DNA of 64,000 nucleotides, from the NCBI GenBank assembly GCA_017303475.1, contig JAFLBO010000030.1, forward strand, positions 1-64,000. Direction: 5' to 3'. Origin of the DNA: Chitinophagales bacterium (lineage in GTDB: Bacteria > Bacteroidota > Bacteroidia > Chitinophagales > Saprospiraceae). Below are positions 18,078-26,653 of the stretch, one piece after another. The notes under the pieces are model-generated. The model did no database searches and was not told the origin of the DNA. It saw nothing but the letters and a program-made list of their open reading frames with translations. The translations under genes were made by a program, and so were the position numbers. Position 1 is the stretch's first letter; each line of letters begins with the position of its first letter.

Positions 18078-18178
18078 CCACCGTCCATCGACCACCGACC
18101 ACCGTCCATCGTCCATCGTCCATCGTAGGCCGTCCACCGTCCACCGTTCTTCGTCCACCGTCTACCGTCCATCGTCCC
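18078..18178. repeat. Tandem tract, family G (CCGTCCATCGT words)
   Basis: About ten imperfect copies of an 8-11 bp word of the type CCRTCCAYCGT run up to the last base before the ABC-F stop codon (TAG at 18181-18179). It appears one-sided, not palindromic. The remaining gap down to the ATP-grasp start at 17930 holds nothing I recognise. Confidence 0.8.
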
Positions 18179-20047
18179 CTACGCCCTTTCCGCCAACTCC
18201 AGCCAACGCATTTCCTTCATTTCCAGATTTTCCTGAAGTTGTCCAAGTTCAGTTGATAATTTGGCAGCTTCATCAGCGCCCAGATCCTCAGCGTTAAACC
18301 GCTCCAGTATTTCCTTTTTCCTGCTTTCCAAAGCGCCTATTTCTTTATCCAGTTTTTTCATCTCGTTGCGCTCTGTATTGCTCAAACCTGCGGCAGGTTC
18401 CAGTGTTGCTGCAGCCGGCTGTCGCAATGCAGTGGCTTGTTCGCGGTTGGCGGCGGCCTCGGTGCGCTTCATGGCACGGTACTCAGCGTAAGTGCCGTTG
18501 AAATCCTTGATGTGTCCGCTTCCTTCAAATACAAACAAATGATCCACCAGCCGGTCCATAAAGTAACGGTCGTGCGTAACTACCACCAAACATCCCGGAT
18601 ACTCCTCCAAAAAGTCTTCCAAAACCTGAAGCGTCAGCACATCCAGATCGTTCGTGGGCTCGTCGAGAATCAGGAAATTGGGGTTTTTCATCAGGATGGT
18701 GAGCAGGTACAGGCGCCGACGTTCGCCACCGGAAAGCTGACTCACATAAACCTGTTGCTGCGGACGAGAAAACAGGAAACGCTCCAGCAATTGTGCGGCC
18801 GACAATTCTTTGCCTTTTTCCAGTGGAATATAATCGGCAATATCGCGGATCACATCAATCACCCGTTTGTCTTCATTCATCTGGATGCCTTCCTGCCTGT
18901 AATGCCCGAAAATAACGGTGTCGCCCACCACTACCTTGCCCGTGTCAGGGGCAAGCACCTGTGTGATGATTTGCAGGAACGTGGATTTGCCTGATCCGTT
19001 TTGCCCCACTATGCCAACCCGTTCCTTGCGCTTGAATTTGTAGGTAAAATTGTCGAGTACTTTCTTGGCGCCAAAGGCTTTACTGATATTGTGACATTCC
19101 AGGATTTTGCTGCCGAGCCAGTTTTCCTTGATGGAAATGCTCATGTCGTCGTTCTTCTTCTTCAGGGCATCATTGGCCTCCCGTCGGTCGAAATAAGCAT
19201 CCACGCGGGCTTTGGCTTTGGTAGTTCGGGCCTGTGGCGATTTGCGTACCCAGTCCAGTTCCCGTTTGAGGAGCTTGTTCTGGCGTTCGAAGGTGGTGGC
19301 TTCGTTTTCTTCCCGCAGGGCTTTTTTCTCCAGATAATCGGCGTAAGAGCCAGAATAACGCCGCAACTGACCACCTTCCAGCTCAATGATGCTGTCGCAA
19401 ACATTTTCCAGAAAATAGCGGTCGTGCGTTACCATAAACAAGGTAATGCCTGGCTGCTGCAGGTATTCCTCCAGCCATTCAATCATCTCAATATCCAAGT
19501 GGTTGGTAGGCTCGTCGAGAATCAGAAAGTCAGGCTCATCCAGCAGGATTTTCACCAGGGCCAGGCGTTTTTGTTGTCCGCCGGAAAGACTGCCCACTTT
19601 TTGCTCAAAATCTTCCATGCGAAACCGAAACAGGGTTTCTTTCACTTTTGCTTCAAACGTCCAGGCATTCTGCTCGTCCATATCGGCAATGGCTTCATTC
19701 AGCTCGTCAGCATTTTCCGGGTGGAGCAGGGCTTTTTCATAGCGCTGTACTACCCGCACCAAGGGATTGGCAGGGTCGAGAACAGCGCTGAGCACATCCA
19801 TGCCGGGCGGGAAATTGGGCTCCTGATCCAGCCAGCCAATCCGAATGTCTTTGCGCAGGGTGATTTTGGCGCCCTCGCCCTCAGACCCTTCCTTGCCGGC
19901 AATAACCCGCATTAAAGTGGTTTTGCCGGTGCCATTTTTGGCAATCAGCCCAATCTTTTGTCCCTTGTCAATATGCAGGCTGATGTTTTGGAAAAGGACT
20001 TTTTCCCCGTAACTCTTGGTTACGTTCTCGAGGGTAAGGAAGTTCAT
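18179..20047 (-). CDS. ABC-F family ATPase (Uup/EttA-like)
   Basis: 622 residues with two ABC ATPase domains and no membrane segments. Domain 1 has Walker A NGTGKTTLM, signature LSGGQQKRLALV and Walker B FLILDEPTNHLD. Domain 2 has NGSGKSTFL, LSGGERRRLYLL and FLILDEPTNDLD. An interdomain linker (about 235-310, charged) is the P-site tRNA interaction motif region of ABC-F proteins. The C-terminal coiled coil (about 550-620, RNEMKKLDKEIGALESRKKEI) resembles Uup. ABC-F proteins act on ribosomes in translation or antibiotic protection; the C-terminal coiled coil favours the Uup subgroup. It is followed exactly at its stop codon by the family G tract. Confidence 0.93.
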   Translation of the reverse strand: MNFLTLENVTKSYGEKVLFQNISLHIDKGQKIGLIAKNGTGKTTLMRVIAGKEGSEGEGAKITLRKDIRIGWLDQEPNFPPGMDVLSAVLDPANPLVRVVQRYEKALLHPENADELNEAIADMDEQNAWTFEAKVKETLFRFRMEDFEQKVGSLSGGQQKRLALVKILLDEPDFLILDEPTNHLDIEMIEWLEEYLQQPGITLFMVTHDRYFLENVCDSIIELEGGQLRRYSGSYADYLEKKALREENEATTFERQNKLLKRELDWVRKSPQARTTKAKARVDAYFDRREANDALKKKNDDMSISIKENWLGSKILECHNISKAFGAKKVLDNFTYKFKRKERVGIVGQNGSGKSTFLQIITQVLAPDTGKVVVGDTVIFGHYRQEGIQMNEDKRVIDVIRDIADYIPLEKGKELSAAQLLERFLFSRPQQQVYVSQLSGGERRRLYLLTILMKNPNFLILDEPTNDLDVLTLQVLEDFLEEYPGCLVVVTHDRYFMDRLVDHLFVFEGSGHIKDFNGTYAEYRAMKRTEAAANREQATALRQPAAATLEPAAGLSNTERNEMKKLDKEIGALESRKKEILERFNAEDLGADEAAKLSTELGQLQENLEMKEMRWLELAERA

Positions 20048-20091
20048 GTAGGAGTGGCGACTTCGGAGATTCGCGGCGCAAAGGTATTATT

Positions 20092-20326
20092 TTGAACGCG
20101 TTTTTAGAACGCCGATGGAACGCGGATGGAACGCGGATTTAATTGGAACGCGGATGACGCGGATGACGCGGATTTTTCTGCTGCCTTCGGCAGCCTTTTA
20201 ACAAATTATAAGATTCAAATATTTTATAGCAGAATTGCCGAAGGCAATTCTCAAAATCCGCGTCATCCGCGTCATCCGCGTTCCAATTAAATCAGCGTTC
20301 CATCCGCGTTCCATCAGCGTTCAAAC
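20092..20326. repeat. Tandem-word palindrome, family B, copy 2
   Basis: The most symmetrical copy. The left arm (about 20092-20177) contains GGAACGCGGATGGAACGCGG and GGAACGCGGATGACGCGG. The right arm (about 20252-20326) is its reverse complement over roughly 70 bp, including the internal TTTAATT/AATTAAA. The centre has GCTGCCTTCGGCAGC and AATTGCCGAAGGCAATT hairpins separated by an AT-rich loop. The right end overlaps the RecX gene: its final codons GAA CGC TGA are the last repeat word. Confidence 0.92.
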
Positions 20327-20760
20327 AAACGGAAGAGGAGATCTAATTCGAAGCCGGCACGGCTGAGGGAGGCAATGGTTTTATCGCGGGCATTGTCATC
20401 CCCTTCGTATTGCTGCATCTTTCGATCCATGAGTTTGCGCACCAAAGCTTCATATTCCTCCTCAGGAATAGCGTCCAGGGCCTTGGCAATATACTCCGGC
20501 GCAATACTGCGCATTTTTAACTCCTGCCTGATGCGCACCCGGCCCCATTGGTTGCTGCGGAATTTCCCGCCTGCATAAGCCATGGCAAAACGTTCTTCGT
20601 TGAAAAAATTGTCTTCCTGCAATACCTGATAAATCTGCTCGGAATCTGCACGGGATAGCCCCATTTCCTTGAGTTTACTGCGTACTTCTTTCGGACAACG
20701 TTCGCGGTAGGCGCAAAAACGCTCCATTTTCTGAAGGGCCTGATCAGGGGTGATAGACAT
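20314..20760 (-). CDS. recX: RecX family regulatory protein
   Basis: 148 residues from the ATG at 20760 (MSITPDQALQKMERFC). A longer frame back to 20832 exists but overlaps the upstream T9SS gene and adds 24 residues foreign to the family, so the short start is preferred; it lies 14 bp after the upstream stop. RecX-type helical repeats are visible: RERCPKEVRSKLKEMG, DNFFNEERFAMAYAGGKFRSNQWGRVRIRQELK and IPEEEYEALVRKLM. RecX binds RecA filaments and limits recombination. recA is not in this window. The last residues FER and the stop codon come from the family B repeat. Confidence 0.88.
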   Translation of the reverse strand: MSITPDQALQKMERFCAYRERCPKEVRSKLKEMGLSRADSEQIYQVLQEDNFFNEERFAMAYAGGKFRSNQWGRVRIRQELKMRSIAPEYIAKALDAIPEEEYEALVRKLMDRKMQQYEGDDNARDKTIASLSRAGFELDLLFRLFER

Positions 20761-20774
20761 GTGAACGATGGGAC

Positions 20775-21914
20775 TTACTGTTTTACAAAAGTAACCACCC
20801 CTGTTTGGCCATTGGCAAATAGCAAGCGACACCAGTAAACTCCCGGGGGTAGCTGACTTACAGACACACTTTGATCCAATTGGCCGGAGGATAATTCCAG
20901 TACACTGCGCGAAACAGCCTTGCCGGAAGCATCCAGAAAAAATAACTGACAGGTCCCTTTTGGTACACCTGAAGCCTGCAATTGCAGTCGGTCAGTAGCC
21001 GGATTTGGGAAAGCATGCAACACATAATCAGCATTTTCGGGGGTGAAAACTCCTGATGTTGTGAGGTTTTTGTACTGGATACTGGCAACATCATTTTGAG
21101 CGCCGTTCAGGGTACAAATGGCAATGGATTCCTTGGATTGGTTGTTTAAAAAATGATAGGAAACCAGCGTATCCACACCCAAACCGGCAATGCCGGCAGA
21201 TTGCAGGGCAATATCCGTTACATCAATCCAGCCAATGAATGGCACCTTGGCATCCATGCGGGTTTCACGGTAATCCGTTTGCTTTTTGCGCAATACCTCG
21301 AAACTCCCACCAGGAATTTGCATGGTTCCCCAGGCATCCACCACATCCAGACGAGTAGTTGCAATGCGCATGCGCAGTGAATCCGGCACAATGGGTAATT
21401 GATCCAGGATGGGCGCTGGAACTATGCTGGAGGAAAAGGTGGTGGATATGTTTCCACTAGTCTGGTGAATATCAAAAAAGTTCAGCGGCGCCCAGGTATC
21501 GTCCAGATTGCCGGTGTATTGAAATACCAGATTCAGCCCTATGCCGGTTGGATCGCTGCCGAAATAACCCATTTGCCGCACGTTATTGGCACTTACTTTC
21601 AAATAGGCTTCTGTAGTGGATCCGAAAGGGTTGTACAAGGCAGTAGCTGATGAAAAAGAAGCGAATGCTGTTCCGGATTGTGGATTTTTCATCACCTGAT
21701 TCCAGGTTTGGGCAGATTGTAATCCACTCAGGTCCCATTGCTGGTTGCCGCCTGGCGGGGTGGAGATCACATTTATTGCGCCATTTTGGCTGCCAAAAAC
21801 ATAGCGCAGCGTATCGCCCACAGCAGGGAAAACGGAATTGGTAATGGTAATCTGCGCATGGCTGTTGGCGTCTGCTGCAAGTACCAAAAAGAGAGAAAAA
21901 GCAAGATGTTTCAT
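20775..21914 (-). CDS. Secreted protein with T9SS type A sorting domain
   Basis: 379 residues. The signal peptide (about 1-20, ending HAQ) is followed by a beta-rich body (about 22-285) that I cannot assign to a family, then a C-terminal T9SS sorting domain (about 300-379, LHAFPNPATDRLQLQ ... LPPGVYWCRLLFANGQTGVVTFVKQ). It contains repeated strands with aromatic and Thr/Ser residues. Secretion by T9SS is well supported; the activity is unknown. It is 14 bp upstream of recX, with which it is probably co-transcribed. Confidence 0.85.
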   Translation of the reverse strand: MKHLAFSLFLVLAADANSHAQITITNSVFPAVGDTLRYVFGSQNGAINVISTPPGGNQQWDLSGLQSAQTWNQVMKNPQSGTAFASFSSATALYNPFGSTTEAYLKVSANNVRQMGYFGSDPTGIGLNLVFQYTGNLDDTWAPLNFFDIHQTSGNISTTFSSSIVPAPILDQLPIVPDSLRMRIATTRLDVVDAWGTMQIPGGSFEVLRKKQTDYRETRMDAKVPFIGWIDVTDIALQSAGIAGLGVDTLVSYHFLNNQSKESIAICTLNGAQNDVASIQYKNLTTSGVFTPENADYVLHAFPNPATDRLQLQASGVPKGTCQLFFLDASGKAVSRSVLELSSGQLDQSVSVSQLPPGVYWCRLLFANGQTGVVTFVKQ

Positions 21915-21988
21915 GTGTAAGATCGGTTCATGGAAAACTCAAAGTTGCAGGAAAAAAAGCAAAAAAGCAGGAATTAACGAGGTTTTGC

Positions 21989-22291
21989 TCATTTACGCCA
22001 AAAGACGACAGTCATAAACGCTATGATCGCCACAATACCTGTAAGTGCAATTAAAAAAAGCACATCTGCCGCTGATTCCAGTCGGTGTTCCCTGTCCAGA
22101 TTTTGGGTTTTGATGGAGGCAAAAGACAAAAGCGAAGATATGGCCAGTAATAAAGCTACTACCGACATAAACTCATCCACCAAGTTGTCTTTGTGCTGGT
22201 TGCTGAGGTGAATGGAGGTGATGACAAACAGACAAAACCCCAGCAGATTGGCGGCTGTATTAAGGATATGAGGTGAGGTGTTATTGGCCAT
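21989..22291 (-). CDS. Small three-helix membrane protein, unrecognised
   Basis: 100 residues with three hydrophobic stretches (about 12-28, 42-62 and 75-97), the last ending FMTVVFWRK. A charged loop KTQNLDREHRLESAAD lies between helices 2 and 3. Its start overlaps the end of the CPBP protease gene by 11 bp, so the two are probably translated together. A matching role, such as an accessory to the protease, is possible but unproven. I do not recognise a named family. Confidence 0.7.
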   Translation of the reverse strand: MANNTSPHILNTAANLLGFCLFVITSIHLSNQHKDNLVDEFMSVVALLLAISSLLSFASIKTQNLDREHRLESAADVLFLIALTGIVAIIAFMTVVFWRK

Positions 22292-22976
22292 CAGCTGCTT
22301 TAAAACGTTTTAACAGAAAGAAATTCAATCCCAAGGCAGAAAACTTGGGAAATAACAGCATGAAAAAATAAGCGGAATAGGAAACGGTTACCTCGGGAGG
22401 TACGCCCTGCATGATGAACATATGCTCATTTCCTGCAGACCCTGGAAAAATGAACTGCTCGGTGAGATTCCAGCCAAAATGTATGGCAATGGGCATCCAG
22501 ATAGTACGGGTTTGCACAAAACTATAGGCCAGTACGAGTCCCATCAAAAAGGTGTATAAAAACACTATGACCATTTGCACCAGATTGCCCCAAACGCCTC
22601 CGTTCAGCCAATGCAACACACCGAATAATACAGAGGTAAGGATAATGGCGCGTCGGTTGCCCCATTTAGTCATAAGCAGGTATAGTAATGCACCGCGCAA
22701 CAACAATTCTTCTGTGAGTACGCCCCGCAGCACCTCCCAGATCTTAAGCCCTGCCTGCGAGAGATTAAGCTGAGTGTTGAGCACATACGATTCCTGCGCT
22801 ATGGCCATTTTTAACCAATAGGCCGAGGCGCCGCAAAGCGCTGTAAGTATGAATAGCGCAACAGCCAATCCAGCCATAGGAAGTGTTGGCGCCGGACCAA
22901 GTACGCGCAGGGAATGCCGGCCCAAAAACCAAAGAGCCAGGCCGGAAAGCAAGATAAGGCCAATAATTTGAAGCAT
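22281..22976 (-). CDS. CPBP family intramembrane metalloprotease
   Basis: 231 residues, about seven membrane segments. The CPBP (Abi/Rce1-like) signature is present: motif 1 EELLLRG (Glu-Glu-x3-Arg), motif 2 FGVLHW and motif 3 HFGWNLTEQF supply the Glu and His metal ligands. These are intramembrane proteases; bacterial members act in peptide maturation, immunity to bacteriocins or stress signalling. The substrate cannot be told from context. It lies upstream of and overlaps the small membrane protein at 21989 and follows the SDR gene by 16 bp. Confidence 0.87.
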   Translation of the reverse strand: MLQIIGLILLSGLALWFLGRHSLRVLGPAPTLPMAGLAVALFILTALCGASAYWLKMAIAQESYVLNTQLNLSQAGLKIWEVLRGVLTEELLLRGALLYLLMTKWGNRRAIILTSVLFGVLHWLNGGVWGNLVQMVIVFLYTFLMGLVLAYSFVQTRTIWMPIAIHFGWNLTEQFIFPGSAGNEHMFIMQGVPPEVTVSYSAYFFMLLFPKFSALGLNFFLLKRFKAADGQ

Positions 22977-22992
22977 AAGGGTTCAGGAAAAG

Positions 22993-23703
22993 TTATAAAT
23001 CCCCCAATTGCGGTCGTAAAATTAGTTCTTCAACCACAGCAGCATCACTCATATTATAGCAACCCCAAACGGCTTTGGCCACATCAGAGGCCTGCATGAG
23101 TCGTTCGTAGGGTAAATCCACCCCGGCCCAGGAGTCCGACCAGGCTGCGCCGGGCATGATGGAAGTGACTTTGAGCCCGTGCGGTTTCATTTCCTCGCGC
23201 AAAACTTTGGAAAAGCCCAATAAGGCAAATTTGCTGATGCTGTAAGAGCCGCCGTTGGGATAGGCCATAAAGCTGGCAATGCTGCACATATTGAAAATAT
23301 GCCCATGTCCTTGCGGTTTCATCACCGACAGCAAGGACCGTGTGAGGTGATAGGCGCTGTACAGGTTGGTTTCAATCTGGGTTTCCAACGTGCCTTCCTG
23401 TTCTTCAGAAATACGGCCAGGCAGAAATACGCCGGCATTGTTGATCAGTGCGTCAATGTGGGAAAAAACGCTTCTAACAAAACCTCCGAACTCCTGCACT
23501 TCCGGCTTTTTACTCATATCCGCTGCAAAAACGTGCAATTTTCGCTCCGGAAACTGTTGGCTCCAGTCAACCAACATAGCGTCCAGATCTGCTTGCGTGC
23601 GCGCACATACGCACAGGTCGAAGCCATTTTCGGCAAATATTTCGGCAATGGCACGCCCCAGCCCTTTTGTGGCGCCGGAGATGACAGCTGTTTTGTGTAG
23701 CAT
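22993..23703 (-). CDS. Short-chain dehydrogenase/reductase
   Basis: 236 residues from ATG at 23703 (MLHKTAVISGATKGLGRA). A frame extending to 23814 is rejected because its extra 37 residues are translated from the family C repeat. The Rossmann motif GATKGLGRA (TGxxxGxG type), NNAG, the catalytic Ser in NMCSIASF and the YSISK Tyr-Lys pair are all present. It would be an NAD(P)-dependent oxidoreductase of the classical SDR type, cytosolic. The absence of a clear Asp at the end of the second strand (CVCART) hints at NADP preference. It is the first gene of a minus-strand run with the CPBP and small membrane genes. Confidence 0.9.
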   Translation of the reverse strand: MLHKTAVISGATKGLGRAIAEIFAENGFDLCVCARTQADLDAMLVDWSQQFPERKLHVFAADMSKKPEVQEFGGFVRSVFSHIDALINNAGVFLPGRISEEQEGTLETQIETNLYSAYHLTRSLLSVMKPQGHGHIFNMCSIASFMAYPNGGSYSISKFALLGFSKVLREEMKPHGLKVTSIMPGAAWSDSWAGVDLPYERLMQASDVAKAVWGCYNMSDAAVVEELILRPQLGDL

Positions 23704-23737
23704 GAACAAAGTGAAAGTTTCCGGTAAAGGTATGTGG

Positions 23738-24146
23738 ATTACATGAATGACAATTACCTTAAGTACATGATTGACAATTACATGAGTACATGATTGAAGA
23801 GTACATGAGTACATGATTGAAGAGGGGAAGCTCCGAGTCTGGGATTTGTACGGATGCCATGCCGAACGCCTCCCTCTTCAATCATGTACTCATGTACTCT
23901 TCAATCATGTACTCATGTACTCGTCAATCATGTAATCCCTAATTATGTAACCATATGCCGGTTTTAAATTCAAATTAGGCCATACCTTGCCCGGGAGAAT
24001 TAATTACATGAGTACATGATTGACAATTACATGAGTACATGATTGAAGAGGGAGGCGTTCGGCATGGCATCCGTACAAAATCCCAAACTCGGAGCTTCCC
24101 CTCTTCAATCATGTACTCATGTACTCTTCAATCATGTAATTCTCAT
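23738..24146. repeat. Double palindrome, family C, copies 1 and 2 in inverted orientation
   Basis: Words TACATGAGTACATGATTGA and their complement TCAATCATGTACTCATGTA form arms around two cores of about 65 bp. The core at about 23820-23880 (GGGGAAGCTCCGAG ... GATGCCATGCCGAACG ... CCTCCCTCTTC) and the core at 24047-24110 are reverse complements of each other. So the locus is a palindrome of palindromes around 23936-24003. The exact 16-mer GATGCCATGCCGAACG is at 23853-23868 and, inverted, at 24057-24072. It fills the whole divergent gap between the SDR and acyltransferase genes. No separate gene is visible. Confidence 0.9.
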
Positions 24147-24166
24147 TCACTCACTCACTCACTCAC
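24147..24166 (+). repeat. (TCAC)5 microsatellite at the acyltransferase start
   Basis: Five perfect TCAC units end one base before the ATG at 24168. A 4-bp repeat in the ribosome-binding position can change translation by slippage, as in known phase-variable genes; this is an inference here. Confidence 0.85.
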
Positions 24167-24167
24167 T

Positions 24168-25223
24168 ATGAAGAAGCCTCTCGATCCTTGGCCCGATCGT
24201 TTACGTAACCTGGCTACCGTGATGGTGATTTGTATCCATGCCGCCGCGCCTATTGCGCATTCCGCCGGACAGGATTACAATAGTCACTGGTGGTGGGCGG
24301 GTAATTTCTGGAATTCGCTAACGCGTCCGGCGGTACCCTTGTTCGTGATGTTGAGTGGGTATTTGTTGCTGAGCAGAGACTATCCGCTGCCGGATTTTTT
24401 AATACGCCGTTTTACACGCGTAATGATTCCGGCTATTTTTTGGATGCTGATTTACAGCTTTTACAACTACCTGGCGCATGGCAGTCCGGCCACTGTAGTA
24501 GATACGCTTAAAGGACTGGTTACCGGACCGGTACATTATCATTTGTGGTTTATTTACCTGATTATTGGGTTGTACCTGGCTTATCCGTTTCTGCGTGGCT
24601 GGATCAGGGGCGCTACCAAACAGGAGTTTTGGTTCTTTTTCATTATGTGCAATTTCTGCACCTGGGGCTATAAAATGATGGCTATGTGGCTTAACATGCC
24701 CATGGGGATATATTTTGAGCTGTTTACCAACAACGCGGGCTATTTCGTGGGCGGGTATTATCTGGGCAATTTCGCCATATTCCGGAAAGATGAACCGCTG
24801 GAAGGATTCAAGTTTTATGTGCCGCGATACATGCCCTGGCTGCTCATATTCCTGGGCACCTTCAGCACCATGACGGCCTCTTACATCATCAATACCTTCT
24901 TCTGGAAAGGTCAGCCGGATGTGTATTTCTACGATTACCTGACGCCTAATGTGGCTGCGGGGGCTGTTGGTTGGTTCCTGCTTGCCAAACGATCGTTCAA
25001 TGGCAGTCCACTGCTGGATATTGAACGCGATTTTTCAGCCGCCAGCTTCGGCATCTATTTCGCCCACGTGCTGGTGATGGATTATTTCGGTCAACTCGGA
25101 TTCTGGCACAGTATGGCCCATCCGTTTTTTGTGTCGCCTATCCTCACCGCCATGATTGCCTGCATGACTTTTTTGGCGGTGGCAATTATTCGGGTGCTAC
25201 CCGGCGGAGATAAAATTACATGA
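24168..25223 (+). CDS. Acyltransferase family 3 (OafA-like) membrane protein
   Basis: 351 residues from ATG at 24168 (MKKPLDPWPDRLRNLATVMV). A longer frame from 24039 is rejected because it is made of repeat sequence. About ten membrane segments are visible. The first helix carries the R-x-x-x-x...H arrangement (DRLRNLATVMVICIHAAAPI), with the histidine expected for O-acyltransferase catalysis, and later FVMLSGYLLL, typical of the family. These proteins move acyl groups onto extracytoplasmic glycans or lipids. Its substrate is unknown. The TGA stop is part of the family C word ACATGATTGAAG, and the start abuts the TCAC microsatellite, so both gene ends are set by repeats. Confidence 0.88.
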   Translation: MKKPLDPWPDRLRNLATVMVICIHAAAPIAHSAGQDYNSHWWWAGNFWNSLTRPAVPLFVMLSGYLLLSRDYPLPDFLIRRFTRVMIPAIFWMLIYSFYNYLAHGSPATVVDTLKGLVTGPVHYHLWFIYLIIGLYLAYPFLRGWIRGATKQEFWFFFIMCNFCTWGYKMMAMWLNMPMGIYFELFTNNAGYFVGGYYLGNFAIFRKDEPLEGFKFYVPRYMPWLLIFLGTFSTMTASYIINTFFWKGQPDVYFYDYLTPNVAAGAVGWFLLAKRSFNGSPLLDIERDFSAASFGIYFAHVLVMDYFGQLGFWHSMAHPFFVSPILTAMIACMTFLAVAIIRVLPGGDKIT

Positions 25224-25468
25224 TTGAAGAGTACATGATTGACGATTACATGAGTACATGATTGAAGAGGGATGGCGCCCGGCATTCCTGCAGAATTACA
25301 TGATTGACGATTACATGAGTACATGATTGAAGAGGGGAAGCTCCGAGTTTGAGATTTGAGCGGATGCCAAGCCGAGGTCCTCCCTCTTCAATCATGTACT
25401 CATGTAATCGTCAATCATGTACTCATGTAATCGTCAATCATGTAATTCTGCACTCTTCAATCATGTAA
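25216..25468. repeat. Tandem-word palindrome, family C, copy 3
   Basis: TTACATGATTGA words on the left, TCAATCATGTAATCG words on the right, and a diverged core (GGGGAAGCTCCGAG ... GATGCCAAGCCGAGG) at 25334-25378. A partial extra core (GATGGCGCCCGGCATTCC) is at about 25265-25285. The element begins inside the acyltransferase stop codon and ends at the base next to the M23 peptidase stop codon, filling the convergent gap completely. Confidence 0.9.
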
Positions 25469-26416
25469 TCACTTAAAATTAATATAAAGCCCGGGATCAA
25501 CCGCCCGGCCTTTATGCCAGAGCTCAAAGTGCAGGTGCGGACCAGAACTGCTTTCGCCGGAATTGCCAATGATGGCAATGGCCTCGCCGGCTTTTACCAG
25601 ATCTCCTTCCCGCCGAAGCAATACGGAATTGTGCTTGTAAATGGTCACCACGTTGTTTGGGTGCTGAACAGCAATGCTGTACCCCGTTTCCACCGTATAA
25701 CCTGCTGAAATAACAGAGCCGTCTGCCACCACTTTTACGGCGGTGTTTTTAGGTGCAGACACATCCACACCATAGTGACTCTTTTTCAGATCGTATCCTG
25801 CCGTTATATCGCCGCTAACCGGCGGTATAAAAAACAATTGTTCCAGTGGCACATCCCTGCCCAAGCTGCTCAACGGCGCCTGTGTGGCCTTTGGGTCGGC
25901 AGTGAAAGTACCGGTGGCAACAGCGGAGCGCAATTGCTCATCTTCCGGAATCCGGTCTACATCGTGAGGAAGTGTATCCGCCGGATTTTCTGGCTGGCCC
26001 TGTTTTTTCACATCTTCCTCGGTCATCCCCTGAACATCTCCGGTCAGCATTTTCCGGAATGCTTCTGTATACAGCCGACTGGCTTCGATTTCGTTTTCGA
26101 GGTCAGCCACCTTGCCCGTTAACGCCGCAATTTCAGAATCGCGGGTAAAATCACCATACCCTGGAATGTACCGTTTCAGGGGCGTCCATATTATCAGCAT
26201 GGTAACCAAAATAGCCGTGCCAACAATCAATGAGCTAACAGCAACATATACTGCCAAAGGAGTGAGTTTGAGCGAAGTCACCTCTTCAAAGGTGTCATCG
26301 TTCATGATCACCAATCGGTATTTGTCGCGCAATTTCTCCATCAAACTCCGGTCATCGTCACCGTGTCTGCGGAAAAACTGTATGAATTGCTTCAAAAAAG
26401 CGAAAAACTTTTGCAT
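25469..26416 (-). CDS. M23 family metallopeptidase
   Basis: 315 residues. A basic cytoplasmic N-terminus (RRHGDDDRSLMEKLRDKYRL) is followed by one membrane helix (about 52-75), a coiled coil (about 88-115, DSEIAALTGKVADLENEIEAS) and a C-terminal LytM/M23 domain (about 200-315). The zinc ligands are present: His214 and Asp218 (HYGVD) and His296 in HLHFE (with His294). It is predicted to act in the periplasm on peptidoglycan cross-links or as an activator of amidases. A complete active site suggests real activity. The gene is flanked on both sides by palindromic repeats. Confidence 0.92.
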   Translation of the reverse strand: MQKFFAFLKQFIQFFRRHGDDDRSLMEKLRDKYRLVIMNDDTFEEVTSLKLTPLAVYVAVSSLIVGTAILVTMLIIWTPLKRYIPGYGDFTRDSEIAALTGKVADLENEIEASRLYTEAFRKMLTGDVQGMTEEDVKKQGQPENPADTLPHDVDRIPEDEQLRSAVATGTFTADPKATQAPLSSLGRDVPLEQLFFIPPVSGDITAGYDLKKSHYGVDVSAPKNTAVKVVADGSVISAGYTVETGYSIAVQHPNNVVTIYKHNSVLLRREGDLVKAGEAIAIIGNSGESSSGPHLHFELWHKGRAVDPGLYINFK

Positions 26417-26418
26417 CA

Positions 26419-26653
26419 GAACGCTGATTTGTTAGAACGCGGGGAACGCGGATTTTTTTGGAACGCGGATGACGCGGATGACGCGGATTTTATTGCTGCC
26501 TTCGGCAGCCTTTATGAGAATACTTGAGATTTTCACAGCAATATTGCCGAAGGCAATGATCGAAACCCGCTGCCGAAGGCAGCAAAAACACAATCCGCGT
26601 CATCCGCGTCATCCGCGTTCCCCAAAAATCCGCGTCCCCCGCGTTCCCCGCGC
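26419..26653. repeat. Tandem-word palindrome, family B, copy 3
   Basis: The left arm GGAACGCGGATGACGCGG begins 3 bp upstream of the M23 start. The centre has GCTGCCTTCGGCAGC, ATTGCCGAAGGCAAT and an extra GCTGCCGAAGGCAGC. The right arm ends with GCGTTCCCCGCG. The AT-rich loop differs from those of copies 1 and 2, while arms and hairpins are conserved. The stretch from 26654 to 26805 holds no complete gene. Confidence 0.9.

Noticed and set aside
19001..19915. Plus-strand frame of 304 codons
   Set aside because: It is antisense to the ABC-F gene, whose Walker motifs prove the minus strand.
23738..25468. Family C copies flanking the acyltransferase as the ends of a composite transposon
   Set aside because: There is no transposase and no target-site duplication visible, and the same elements occupy other gaps without cargo.
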